Assembly: GCF_030656345.1 (NCBI RefSeq)
Contig: NZ_JAUSNR010000026.1
Span: 367,088 to 431,087, forward strand
DNA: 64,000 bases
Reading direction: 5' to 3'
From: Pseudotabrizicola sp.
GTDB lineage: Bacteria; Pseudomonadota; Alphaproteobacteria; Rhodobacterales; Rhodobacteraceae
Shown here: in pieces, positions 45,852-54,168 of the stretch
How positions within the stretch are numbered: position 1 is the stretch's first letter
Layout of the letters: every line of letters begins with the position of its first letter
Translations under genes and position numbers: made by a program
The notes under the pieces: generated by a model
Database searches by the model: none
The model's input: the letters and a program-made list of their open reading frames with translations, nothing else
What the model was told of the DNA's origin: nothing

Positions 45852-47558
45852 ATGTCGCTTCCCACCCTTGCCCCGATCCCGGAGCTGTATGTTTCCTATG
45901 AGTCCGCGCAAAAGCTGAAGGCCGAGGCGGGCAATCTGCCGTCCTGGGATATGACCCCGCGTCAGATCTGCGATCTGGAACTGCTGATGAACGGCGGCTT
46001 CAACCCGCTCAAAGGCTTCATGTCAGAGGCCGATTATGACAGTGTGGTCAGCACCATGCGCACCGCCAGCGGCGCGCTGTTCCCGATCCCGATCACGCTG
46101 GACGTGAACGAAAAATTCGCCGAAAGCATTGAGCCGGGGCAGGACATCGCCCTGCGCGACCAAGAAGGCGTGATCCTCGCCATCCTGTCCGTCACCGACA
46201 AATGGCTGCCGAACAAGGCGCTGGAGGCGGAAAAGGTTTTTGGAGCCGATGATCTGGCCCACCCTGCGGTGAACTACCTGCACAATCAGGCGGGCCGCGT
46301 CTATCTGGGCGGCCCGGTCACCGGCATCCAGCAGCCGGTTCATTACGATTTCAAAGGCCGCCGCGACACCCCGAATGAGCTGCGCGCGTTTTTCCGCAAG
46401 ATGGGCTGGCGCAAGGTCGTGGCCTTCCAGACCCGCAATCCGCTGCACCGCGCACATCAGGAACTGACCTTCCGCGCCGCGCGCGAAGCACAGGCCAACC
46501 TGCTGATCCACCCGGTCGTCGGCATGACCAAGCCGGGCGATGTGGACCACTTTACCCGCGTCCGCTGTTACGAAGCCGTCCTGGACAAATACCCGCAATC
46601 CACCACCACCATGTCCTTGCTGAACCTCGCCATGCGCATGGCCGGCCCGCGTGAGGCCGTGTGGCACGGCATCATCCGCAAGAACCACGGCTGCACCCAT
46701 TTCATCGTAGGGCGCGATCATGCCGGGCCGGGAAAAAACTCCGCCGGTCAGGATTTCTACGGCCCCTATGACGCGCAGACCCTGTTCGCCGAACATGCCG
46801 CCGAAATCGGCATCGAGATGGTCGATTTCAAACACATGGTCTATGTGCAGGAAAAGGCGCAATATTATCCCGCCAACGAAGTGCCGGAAAACACCACAGT
46901 TCTGGATATCTCGGGCACCGAACTGCGCCGCCGCCTGCGTGAAGGCATCGACATTCCCGAATGGTTCAGCTTTCCCGAAGTGGTGGCCGAACTGCGCCGC
47001 ACCTCGCCTGCCCGCGCAAAACAGGGTTTCACCGTTTTCTTCACCGGCCTGTCCGGATCGGGCAAATCCACCATCGCCAATGCGTTGATGGTCAAGCTGA
47101 TGGAAATGGGTGGCCGCCCGGTCACGCTTCTGGATGGTGACGTGGTGCGCAAACACCTGTCCTCCGAACTCGGCTTTTCCAAAGAGCACCGCGACATCAA
47201 TATCAAGCGCATCGGCTATGTGGCGTCCGAGATCTCCAAAAACGGCGGCATCGCGATCTGCGCGCCAATCGCCCCCTACACCGCCACCCGCCGCGCCGTG
47301 CGCGAGATGATCGAGGCCTTCGGCGCCTTTATCGAAGTGCATGTCGCCACCTCCATCGAGGAATGCGAACGCCGCGACCGCAAGGGGTTGTACAAGCTGG
47401 CCCGTGAAGGCAAGATCAAGGAATTCACCGGCATTTCAGATCCTTATGAGGCCCCGACCAAGGCCGAACTGGTGGTGGACACCGAAGGCATGGATGTCGA
47501 CCATTGCGCGCATCAGGTGATCCTCAAGCTGGAATCGCTGGGCCTGATCCGGGGCTGA
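45852..47558 (+). CDS. bifunctional sulfate adenylyltransferase/adenylylsulfate kinase
   Basis: One 568-residue chain carries ATP sulfurylase (about 1-390) and APS kinase (about 395-565), converting sulfate to APS and then PAPS. Sulfurylase motifs are QTRNPLHRAHQEL and GRDHAGPGKNS; the kinase has P-loop GLSGSGKST, LLDGDVVRKHLSSELGFSKE (20) and a C-terminal acceptor site around KGLYKLAREGKIKEFTG. It is the homo-oligomeric Sat-CysC arrangement, replacing CysD/CysN. No other cys genes are adjacent. The 290 bases before it contain no recognisable gene. Confidence 0.95.
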   Translation: MSLPTLAPIPELYVSYESAQKLKAEAGNLPSWDMTPRQICDLELLMNGGFNPLKGFMSEADYDSVVSTMRTASGALFPIPITLDVNEKFAESIEPGQDIALRDQEGVILAILSVTDKWLPNKALEAEKVFGADDLAHPAVNYLHNQAGRVYLGGPVTGIQQPVHYDFKGRRDTPNELRAFFRKMGWRKVVAFQTRNPLHRAHQELTFRAAREAQANLLIHPVVGMTKPGDVDHFTRVRCYEAVLDKYPQSTTTMSLLNLAMRMAGPREAVWHGIIRKNHGCTHFIVGRDHAGPGKNSAGQDFYGPYDAQTLFAEHAAEIGIEMVDFKHMVYVQEKAQYYPANEVPENTTVLDISGTELRRRLREGIDIPEWFSFPEVVAELRRTSPARAKQGFTVFFTGLSGSGKSTIANALMVKLMEMGGRPVTLLDGDVVRKHLSSELGFSKEHRDINIKRIGYVASEISKNGGIAICAPIAPYTATRRAVREMIEAFGAFIEVHVATSIEECERRDRKGLYKLAREGKIKEFTGISDPYEAPTKAELVVDTEGMDVDHCAHQVILKLESLGLIRG

Positions 47559-47573
47559 CCTGAACAGACCACC

Positions 47574-47600
47574 GCGCCATCCGGGTTACCCGGATGGTGC
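47574..47600 (+). terminator. hairpin after sat-cysC
   Basis: Arms CCATCCGGGT/ACCCGGATGG around one base, extended by three more pairs. It begins 15 bases after the stop. A C-run rather than a T-run follows, so intrinsic termination is uncertain. Confidence 0.5.
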
Positions 47601-47717
47601 GCCCCCCCGGATGGTGCGATTCACAGTCCGGCAGCACCCCGCCTCACGCCTTAACCTGTCAGAAAGCCGCCCCTGCGATGCTGGTGCCACCAGATTTTCG
47701 GGCAACGGCATGGGGCA

Positions 47718-48422
47718 ATGGCGATGAAAGACACCGGCCTGATAACCGCCAGCGCCACAGGCGCAGATCCCACAGGCACAGAGTCCACTGCCGCCGCCCG
47801 CAGGCGCGGCTTTGCCCCGGCCCGGCATCCCGCCTACCGCAGCCTTGTTGCGGGCACGCAGGTCCGCACCCCTGATGGCCCCATGCTGGTTGAAGATCTG
47901 GTCCCGGGCGATCTGGTGCTGACCGCCGATCACGGCCCTCGCCCGCTGCGCAGGAGTCTGCGCCGTCGCATCGGCGGGCGCGGGCCTGCCGCCCCGGTGC
48001 TGATCACCGCAGGCACCTTCGGCACCAGCCGCGATCTGCACCTGTCTCAGGATCAGCGCATCGTGCTGTCAGACCCGCGCGCGACCGCCCCGTTCGGCGG
48101 CGCACAAGTGCTGGCCGAAGCGCGCCATCTGCTGAACGGCACCACGGTCCGGCTGTCCCCCTGCGCCGGGGTCGATTATATCCAGCTGATCTTTGACCGG
48201 GCCGAGCTGATCTTTGCCGAAGACATGCTGACCGAAACCGCCACCGCCGAAACCCACCCAAAGGGCCCCGCACTGCGGCCCGTAGCCACCGCAGCCGATC
48301 TGGCGGCGATGATGCCAGCGCTGATCCATCCGCCAGCGCTGTGTGATATCATCCCGGCGGGCAGCCCCATGGCCGCCCCCCGGGTCAGACACGCGGCTGC
48401 CAAGCCGCAAAACCCCGTCTAA
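47718..48422 (+). CDS. Hint-domain protein lacking the usual nucleophile Cys
   Basis: 234 residues. A Hint_2-type (hedgehog/intein) domain runs from about 42 to 185: AGTQVRTPDGPMLVEDLVPGDLVLTADHGPRPL (key parts RTPDGP, VEDLVPGDLVLT) and LSQDQRIVLSDPRA. Where most relatives have a Cys two or three residues before AGT, this protein reads YRSLVAGT, so self-cleavage is doubtful. In Rhodobacteraceae such domains are often fused to secreted repeats; none is present. The second ATG at 47724 is an alternative start. Confidence 0.78.
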   Translation: MAMKDTGLITASATGADPTGTESTAAARRRGFAPARHPAYRSLVAGTQVRTPDGPMLVEDLVPGDLVLTADHGPRPLRRSLRRRIGGRGPAAPVLITAGTFGTSRDLHLSQDQRIVLSDPRATAPFGGAQVLAEARHLLNGTTVRLSPCAGVDYIQLIFDRAELIFAEDMLTETATAETHPKGPALRPVATAADLAAMMPALIHPPALCDIIPAGSPMAAPRVRHAAAKPQNPV

Positions 48423-48437
48423 TGCGCGCTGACTGTA

Positions 48438-48665
48438 TTAATGCGCGCTGACCGGGGCCAGATCATGCTGGCGCGCCAGCGAAAATGCCATGCTGCGGTC
48501 GCGCACCAGCGCCAGCCGCTCGCCGTCCGGGCGGTGCACCGAATACACCGTTTCAATATCGCCGATCTGCTCACGCAGGTCTTCCGGCAGATCGGCCACC
48601 ATCACCGGGCGCACGTAAACGATCGCGCTTTGTGCCTCGGCAACCATCCTGAAGGGACTGTTCAT
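48438..48665 (-). CDS. DUF1150 protein
   Basis: 75 residues. VYVRPVMVADLPEDLREQ and YSVHRPDGERLALVRDRSMA (20) match the DUF1150 pattern, a short alphaproteobacterial family of unknown role. AGGAG precedes the ATG. It lies 12 bases after the hsp20 gene on the same strand and is very likely made from the heat-shock promoter. The association suggests a helper of the chaperone. Confidence 0.85.
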   Translation of the reverse strand: MNSPFRMVAEAQSAIVYVRPVMVADLPEDLREQIGDIETVYSVHRPDGERLALVRDRSMAFSLARQHDLAPVSAH

Positions 48666-48677
48666 CGGTAAGACTCC

Positions 48678-49091
48678 TTATCCGCGGCCGATACGGATGG
48701 TCTGCACCACCGCATCCGGAACCGAACGTTTCAGATCAATATGCAGCAGGCCGTGGTCCATGCTCGCCCCTGCCACCTCGACACCGTCTGCCAGAACAAA
48801 GCTGCGCTGAAACGCGCGCGCGGCAATGCCCCGGTGCAGGAACACACGGTCTTGTGTGTCTTCCGGCTGCCGCCCGCGCACCACCAGCTGCCGGTCTTCG
48901 ACCGTGATCGCCAGATCCTCGTCCCGGAATCCGGCCACCGCCAGCGTGATGCGATAGGCGTTGTCTGCCGTGGCTTCGATGTTGAACGGCGGATACCCCT
49001 CACCCGAGGCTTTTGCCGTCCGCTCCACCAGCCGTTCCAGCTGCTCGAACCCCAACAAAAACGGATGCGCGCCAAAACTCAGTTTCGTCAT
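48678..49091 (-). CDS. Hsp20-family small heat-shock protein (second copy)
   Basis: 137 residues. The alpha-crystallin domain (about 33-125) shows YPPFNIEATADNAYRITLAV (20), DRVFLHRGIAARAFQRSFVL (20) and HGLLHIDLKR. The product is shorter than the copy at 21064-21528, and the two differ at many positions, so they are paralogues. The start after an AAAGGGC sequence is preferred to an in-frame ATG 111 bases upstream, which would overlap the promoter region. Confidence 0.92.
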   Translation of the reverse strand: MTKLSFGAHPFLLGFEQLERLVERTAKASGEGYPPFNIEATADNAYRITLAVAGFRDEDLAITVEDRQLVVRGRQPEDTQDRVFLHRGIAARAFQRSFVLADGVEVAGASMDHGLLHIDLKRSVPDAVVQTIRIGRG

Positions 49092-49161
49092 CTGTCTTAT
49101 GCCCTTTTCCAAAAGCGACATTGTGCTGTGCAGGCCCGCAACTGGCACCCGCACTTTTGAA

Positions 49162-49190
49162 ATATGGGGCGCGCAGCGGCAGGCTGCAAG
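49162..49190 (-). promoter_or_regulatory. RpoH-type promoter of hsp20-DUF1150
   Basis: On the minus strand CTTGCA, 17 bases, CCATAT, the heat-shock consensus in alphaproteobacteria. It ends 71 bases before the hsp20 start. Confidence 0.7.
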
Positions 49191-49342
49191 AGCACAGGCC
49201 AAGGGGCACCAGCGGCAGCAGCACCGGAATCAGTCGGAAACCGAGCAGAATCTTTGCCGCAAAGTCAAAGAGTCACTATATTCAACATAGCGAAACCAGC
49301 TGCGACTCAGCCCCGGTCCCACCCAGCCAACAAGCGAATGCC

Positions 49343-49561
49343 ATGAACGCGCCCAGCGAACTCAATTTCGAAGACATGCTCCGCATCCGGCTGGAAGTGC
49401 TGCGGCGTGAGCATCGCGATCTGGATGAGGCGATTCACGCGCTCGAATCAACGGGCCGCCCCGATCAGCTGACCCTGCGGCGGCTGAAAAAGCAAAAACT
49501 GTCGCTGAAAGACCAGATCGTGAAGATAGAAGATCAGCTGATCCCCGACATCATCGCCTGA
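49343..49561 (+). CDS. DUF465 (YdcH-like) protein
   Basis: 72 residues, almost wholly helical and charged. [20 protein letters not shown] (20) and [19 protein letters not shown] are the DUF465 pattern. The family has no firm function. The start has only a weak ribosome site; upstream ATGs in other frames end at once. It precedes purE on the same strand after about 100 bases. Confidence 0.82.
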   Translation: MNAPSELNFEDMLRIRLEVLRREHRDLDEAIHALESTGRPDQLTLRRLKKQKLSLKDQIVKIEDQLIPDIIA

Positions 49562-49658
49562 TCCCCCCAACACTTGCCCCCGCGACACTTGCCCCCGGCC
49601 CCGTCCTGTCGTAATCGCGCCCAAGGCACCTGGGATCAAGTCACTTTGGGGGACGCGC

Positions 49659-50144
49659 ATGGCCGTTGACGTCGGAATCATCATGGGGTCGCAAAGCGAC
49701 TGGCCCACGATGAAAGAAGCCGCCCTGATCCTGGACGAACTGGGCATCAGCTATGAGACCAGGATCGTCAGCGCCCACCGCACGCCAGACCGGCTGTGGT
49801 CTTACGGACGAGAGGCTGCGGGCCGCGGGCTCAAGGTGATCATCGCCGGTGCCGGTGGTGCCGCCCACCTGCCGGGCATGATGGCCAGCAAAACCCGGGT
49901 GCCGGTGATCGGCGTGCCGGTGCAGACAAAGGCGCTGTCGGGGGTCGACAGCCTGTACTCCATCGTGCAGATGCCCAAGGGCTATCCGGTTGCCACCATG
50001 GCCATCGGCGCTGCGGGTGCCGCCAATGCCGGGCTGATGGCGGCAGGCATCCTTGCGATTTCCGACGCCGCTCTGGCCGGGCGGCTGGACGCCTGGCGCG
50101 CCGCCCTATCTGCCAGTATCCCCGAGGAGCCAAAGGATGACTGA
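49659..50144 (+). CDS. purE: N5-carboxyaminoimidazole ribonucleotide mutase
   Basis: Purine synthesis enzyme moving the carboxyl of N5-CAIR to give CAIR; 161 residues. GSQSDWPTM near residue 11, [10 protein letters not shown] near 42 (His) and [16 protein letters not shown] near 118 are the class I PurE motifs. GGGGGAC precedes the ATG. It overlaps purK by eight bases, so both subunits of the N5-CAIR route are made together. Confidence 0.96.
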   Translation: MAVDVGIIMGSQSDWPTMKEAALILDELGISYETRIVSAHRTPDRLWSYGREAAGRGLKVIIAGAGGAAHLPGMMASKTRVPVIGVPVQTKALSGVDSLYSIVQMPKGYPVATMAIGAAGAANAGLMAAGILAISDAALAGRLDAWRAALSASIPEEPKDD

Positions 50145-51237
50145 ACCTTTGCACAGCCCCCTGCCCCCCGGTGCCACCATCGGCATCCTCGGCGGCGGCC
50201 AGCTGGGCCGCATGCTGTCAGTCGCCGCCAGCCGCCTTGGCTTTCAGTGCCACATCTATGAACCCGGTGCCGCTCCCCCGGCAGGCCATGTCGCAGCCCA
50301 TGTGACAACCGCCGCCTATGACGATCTGGACGCCCTGCGCGCCTTTGCGCAAAGCGTCGATGTCATCACTTATGAATTCGAAAACATCCCCACCGCCTCA
50401 CTCGACGTGCTGGAGGCGATAAGGCCGATCCGCCCCAACCGCCGCGCCTTGGCGGTGTCACAGGAACGGATCGCGGAAAAGGATTTCCTGACCGGGCTTG
50501 GCCTTGTCACCGCGCCCTATGCGCGGGTGACAGACATGGCCACGCTACAGACGGCCCTCACACAGATCGGCACGCCCGCCATCCTGAAAACCACCCGGCT
50601 GGGCTATGACGGCAAGGGTCAGGCCCGCATCATGACGCCAGACGACGCCCCCGCCGCATGGGCGGCGATGAACGGGGCCGAGTCGGTGCTGGAAGGCTTC
50701 ATCGACTTTTCCCACGAGGTCTCTGTCATCGCCGCGCGCGGCCTCGACGGCTCGGTCGCCTGCTATGACCCGGGTGAGAACGTGCACCGTTCCGGCATCC
50801 TGCACAGCACCACCCTGCCCGCCCGCCTGTCCCCCACCCAGCGCAGCGACGCGGTGCTGATCGCCGCCCGCATCCTGAACGCACTTGATTATGTAGGCGT
50901 GCTGGGGGTGGAACTGTTCGTGACCCCCAAGGGCCAGAAGGGTGGCCTGATCGTCAACGAAATCGCCCCCCGCGTCCACAATTCCGGCCACTGGACTCAG
51001 GCCGGCTGCGCGGTGGACCAGTTCGAACAACACATCCGCGCCATCGCCGGGTGGAGTCTGGGCGACGGCACCCGCTACGCCGATGTGGTGATGGAAAACC
51101 TGATCGGCGATGATGTCGACACAGTTCCCGCCCTCGCCCGCGAGCGGGCCACCCAGATCCACCTCTATGGCAAGACCGAGGTGAAACCCGGCCGCAAGAT
51201 GGGCCACGTCAACCGCGTAATCCGTGGCCTGCCCTGA
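50137..51237 (+). CDS. purK: 5-(carboxyamino)imidazole ribonucleotide synthase
   Basis: ATP-grasp enzyme that carboxylates AIR with bicarbonate, 366 residues. N-terminal [12 protein letters not shown], then ATP-grasp [15 protein letters not shown] near 150, [16 protein letters not shown] near 188 and [14 protein letters not shown] near 270 with metal-binding Glu/Asn. The ATG is placed within the purE end behind GGAGCCAAAGG. Confidence 0.95.
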   Translation: MTEPLHSPLPPGATIGILGGGQLGRMLSVAASRLGFQCHIYEPGAAPPAGHVAAHVTTAAYDDLDALRAFAQSVDVITYEFENIPTASLDVLEAIRPIRPNRRALAVSQERIAEKDFLTGLGLVTAPYARVTDMATLQTALTQIGTPAILKTTRLGYDGKGQARIMTPDDAPAAWAAMNGAESVLEGFIDFSHEVSVIAARGLDGSVACYDPGENVHRSGILHSTTLPARLSPTQRSDAVLIAARILNALDYVGVLGVELFVTPKGQKGGLIVNEIAPRVHNSGHWTQAGCAVDQFEQHIRAIAGWSLGDGTRYADVVMENLIGDDVDTVPALARERATQIHLYGKTEVKPGRKMGHVNRVIRGLP

Positions 51238-51340
51238 CCACAGGGGCCGCCCGCAGGGGCATCGAGCCCCCGCGGGCGGCATTGCCATGGTATGGTTCTG
51301 ATATCGCAGACCTGCGGACAGGTCGGAGCGCGCCGCGCGG

Positions 51341-51393
51341 GAGTATTTTTGTCAAGATGAATGCGGCATTGCTTCATCTTGACAAAAATACTC
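51341..51393. repeat. 21-bp perfect inverted repeat of the GAGTATTT family
   Basis: Arms 51341-51361 and 51373-51393 are exactly complementary around an 11-base loop. It stands between purK (+) and the convergent DUF4864 gene (-) and is a good two-way terminator candidate. Both arms recur singly elsewhere (896-916, 25555-25575). Confidence 0.85.
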
Positions 51394-51421
51394 TGGGGGT
51401 TTGGGGGCAAAGCCCCCATTG

Positions 51422-51835
51422 CTACGCCCCCACGCCGACCGACGGCAGCAATTGCACAGCGTTGATCTGCCAGCCATCTGACGTTTCGATCATCTGGTAG
51501 TCGAGCAGATGGGTACGGCCCTCAAGGTCGGTGATCATCACTCTTTGCCACAGGTTTCCCGCCACCTCGCGCAGCTCCAGCATCTTCACGTCGCCGGGGC
51601 GGTGGACCATCGGGTAGCCATGGCGGACCATCCTGCCAAAATTGTCCGGTGTGCCGAAGAGGCCCTTGATCGTCGGGCTGGCGAAGCTGAAGGCGGTGGT
51701 GAAATCGTCCTGGCCCAGCGCGGAAAGCTGGTTGCGGATAGTGCTCTGGATCGGGTCTTCCTGCGCGGCGGCGGGCTGGGCGAGCAGCACCGTGCTCAGC
51801 AAAGCGGCTTTCAATACGGTGGTCAGCAGGCGCAT
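51422..51835 (-). CDS. DUF4864 protein, exported
   Basis: 137 residues with a signal peptide ending near AAAQ (25). The rest (IQSTIRNQLSALGQDDFTTA (20), FSFASPTIKGLFGTPDNFG, YQMIETSDGWQINAVQLLPS (20)) fits DUF4864, an NTF2-like periplasmic family of unknown role. Single gene, with the repeat hairpin behind it. Confidence 0.82.
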   Translation of the reverse strand: MRLLTTVLKAALLSTVLLAQPAAAQEDPIQSTIRNQLSALGQDDFTTAFSFASPTIKGLFGTPDNFGRMVRHGYPMVHRPGDVKMLELREVAGNLWQRVMITDLEGRTHLLDYQMIETSDGWQINAVQLLPSVGVGA

Positions 51836-51929
51836 GGCTGTGATCCTTGTCCGAAACGTCCCCGACAGGAGGGTAGACCGGGCGCGGGCCCGGTCAATGC
51901 CATGCTGGACGCTTTGTGGCGGGCCCGTG

Positions 51930-53513
51930 TCAGCCGGTCACGAAATCCCCCGCCAGCCCCTTGTCGATCAGCGCCAGCGTTTCCGGCACGCCATACAGCG
52001 CTATGAACCCGCCGAAGCGCGGGCCGTCTGATGCGCCAAGCAGCACCTCGTACAGCGCTTTGAACCAGTCGCGCAGCGGCTCGAACCCGTGGTCCTTGCC
52101 CACGGCAAACACCATGGTCTGCAGCGCATCGGCATCATTGCCGCCGTCCCATGCCGCCAGCCGAGCGCGCAGGTCCTGCATCGCAGCGCGTTCCTGATCG
52201 TCGGCCGCGCGGAACACCCGGTTGGGTGCGATCCGGTCGGCGAAGTAGCGCACGGCATAGCCTGCGGCGGCGTCCAGATCGGGGTGGGTTTCCGGCGACG
52301 CCTCGGGCGCATAGGCGCGGATATAGCCCCAGAGGCCCTTGGCGTCCTTTGCCCCCGCAACGCTGGCCAGGTTCAGCAGCATCGAGAACGGCACCACCAT
52401 CCGCGACTCCGGCGGCTTGCCGCCGTGGATGTGCCAGACCGGGTTGTTCACCTGCGCGTCGACCTCCTGATCCGGATAGGCGCGCAGTTGCTGATGGTAT
52501 TCGTCCACCGCACGCGGGATCACGTCGAAATGCATCCGCTTGGCCGTCTTTGGCTTTTGATACATGAAATAGGACAGCGACTCGGTCGCGGCATAGCTCA
52601 GCCACTCGTCGATGGTCAGGCCGTTGCCTTTGGATTTCGAGATCTTCTGCCCGGTTTCATCCAGAAACAACTCATAGCTCATGTGGTTGGGTTTGCGCCC
52701 GCCCAGCACCTCGCAGATGCCATCGTAAATCGGCGTGTTGGTGGAATGGTCCTTGCCATACATCTCGAAGTCCACCCCCAGCGCCGCCCAGCGCGCGCCG
52801 AAATCGGGCTTCCACTGCAGCTTCACATTGCCGCCTGTCACCGGCAGCGTCCATTCGCGGCCGGTCTCATCGTCAAAGGTGATCTCGCCGCGCACCGCAT
52901 CCACGTTCTTCATCGGCACATACAGAACCCGCCCGGTTTCCGGGTGGATCGGCAGAAACGCCGAATAGGTCTGCTGCCGCTCTTCGCGCAGAGATTTCAG
53001 CATGATGGCCATGATCGCATCATAGCGTTCCGCGCACAGCCGCAGCGTGTCGTCGAACCGGCCGGACTTGTAGAACTCGGTCGCGCTGATGAACTCGTAC
53101 TCAAACCCGAAGGTATCCAGAAACCGCCGCAGCATGGCGTTGTTGTGCGCGCCAAAACTGTCGTATTCGCCGTAAGGGTCCGGGACGCTCGTCAGCGGCT
53201 TTTGCATATGCTGGCGCAACATGTCCTGCTGCGGCACGTTTTCCGGCACCTTGCGCATACCGTCCACATCGTCGGAAAAGCAGATCAGCCGCGTCGGAAT
53301 CTCGCTGATCACCTCAAACGCGCGGCGGATCATCGTCGTCCGGGCCACTTCGCCAAAGGTGCCGATATGCGGCAGCCCCGACGGGCCATAGCCGGTTTCA
53401 AACAGCACATAACCCTTGTCGGGGGCCTGCTTTTCATAGCGTTTCAGGATGGCGCGGGCCTCTTCAAAGGGCCAGGCCTTCGATTTCATCGCCGCATCGC
53501 GCAAAGCAGACAT
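51930..53513 (-). CDS. lysS: lysyl-tRNA synthetase, class I
   Basis: Class I-type LysRS, 527 residues, the form found in archaea and many alphaproteobacteria instead of the class II enzyme. The HIGH-equivalent [14 protein letters not shown] is near residue 43, the KMSKS-equivalent KISKSKGNG near 285, and the LysK-like helical C-terminal part follows. The ATG at 53513 is preferred over one 33 bases upstream that adds a Gly-rich stretch. Confidence 0.96.
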   Translation of the reverse strand: MSALRDAAMKSKAWPFEEARAILKRYEKQAPDKGYVLFETGYGPSGLPHIGTFGEVARTTMIRRAFEVISEIPTRLICFSDDVDGMRKVPENVPQQDMLRQHMQKPLTSVPDPYGEYDSFGAHNNAMLRRFLDTFGFEYEFISATEFYKSGRFDDTLRLCAERYDAIMAIMLKSLREERQQTYSAFLPIHPETGRVLYVPMKNVDAVRGEITFDDETGREWTLPVTGGNVKLQWKPDFGARWAALGVDFEMYGKDHSTNTPIYDGICEVLGGRKPNHMSYELFLDETGQKISKSKGNGLTIDEWLSYAATESLSYFMYQKPKTAKRMHFDVIPRAVDEYHQQLRAYPDQEVDAQVNNPVWHIHGGKPPESRMVVPFSMLLNLASVAGAKDAKGLWGYIRAYAPEASPETHPDLDAAAGYAVRYFADRIAPNRVFRAADDQERAAMQDLRARLAAWDGGNDADALQTMVFAVGKDHGFEPLRDWFKALYEVLLGASDGPRFGGFIALYGVPETLALIDKGLAGDFVTG

Positions 53514-53625
53514 TGCTTTTATCCTTGAACCGCCCCCGCACCCCATGCGCGGGAAAGCCCCTTCCTCTATTGCCCCAACCCCGGCGCGTCAATATTGTGC
53601 GCGGCACAAGCAAAAGGATAACGCC

Positions 53626-54048
53626 ATGCCCGATACCCCCCCGTCCCTGTCTGCCCCCGATGCGCTGGTGGCCGTCATGGTGGCCGTGTCGGCAGCCGAT
53701 GAACAGATGCGCACGTCAGAACTGGTGGCGATCCAGCGCATGGTGAACCATATGCCAGTGTTTGCGGGCTATGACAGCGACCGTATCCGCACCGTCAGCC
53801 AGACCGTGTTTGACCTGTTCGAAGAGGAAGACGGGCTGGACGCCCTGTTCGGCCTGATCCGCGACGCGCTGCCCGAACGCCTGCGCGAAACCGCCTATGC
53901 ACTGGCCTGCGATGTGGTGGCCGCCGATGGCAAGCTGCCGGATATGGAGCTGCGGATGCTGGAAGAGGTGCGCGAAGAGCTGTCGATCGACCGGCTGCAC
54001 GCCGCCGCGATCGAATGGGGAGCCCGCGTGCGGCATATGAAGCCCTGA
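53626..54048 (+). CDS. TerB-family protein
   Basis: 140-residue helical protein. The TerB pattern with paired acidic sites is seen as VMVAVSAADEQMRTSELVAI (20) near 17 and ALACDVVAADGKLPDMELRM (20) near 89, each like a metal-binding helical pair. TerB-type proteins bind calcium and are linked to tellurite or membrane stress, but no other ter gene is present. It is divergent from lysS. Confidence 0.85.
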   Translation: MPDTPPSLSAPDALVAVMVAVSAADEQMRTSELVAIQRMVNHMPVFAGYDSDRIRTVSQTVFDLFEEEDGLDALFGLIRDALPERLRETAYALACDVVAADGKLPDMELRMLEEVREELSIDRLHAAAIEWGARVRHMKP

Positions 54049-54095
54049 CCGCCGCCGCGCAGGCCAACAGGCTTTGCGCGGCGCATCCACCATCC

Positions 54096-54154
54096 GTTGG
54101 GCGGGGTTCACCCCGCCTTGCCCCTCAAAAAAGGCGGGGTGAACCCCGCCCTAC
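54096..54154. repeat. REP pair (REPIN) at the TerB/dacB junction
   Basis: Left palindrome 54096-54117 (foot GTTG, then GGCGGGGTTCACCCCGCC) and right one 54133-54154 (GGCGGGGTGAACCCCGCC, then CTAC) face each other. They lie between the ends of two convergent genes. Three more such pairs lie at 58.1-58.6 kb. Confidence 0.85.
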
Positions 54155-54168
54155 CGCTGGCACCGCTC

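Noticed and set aside
52089..53528. 479-codon open frame opposite lysS
   Set aside because: lysS is unambiguous from its HIGH and KMSKS-type motifs; the opposite frame has no ribosome site or recognisable domain.
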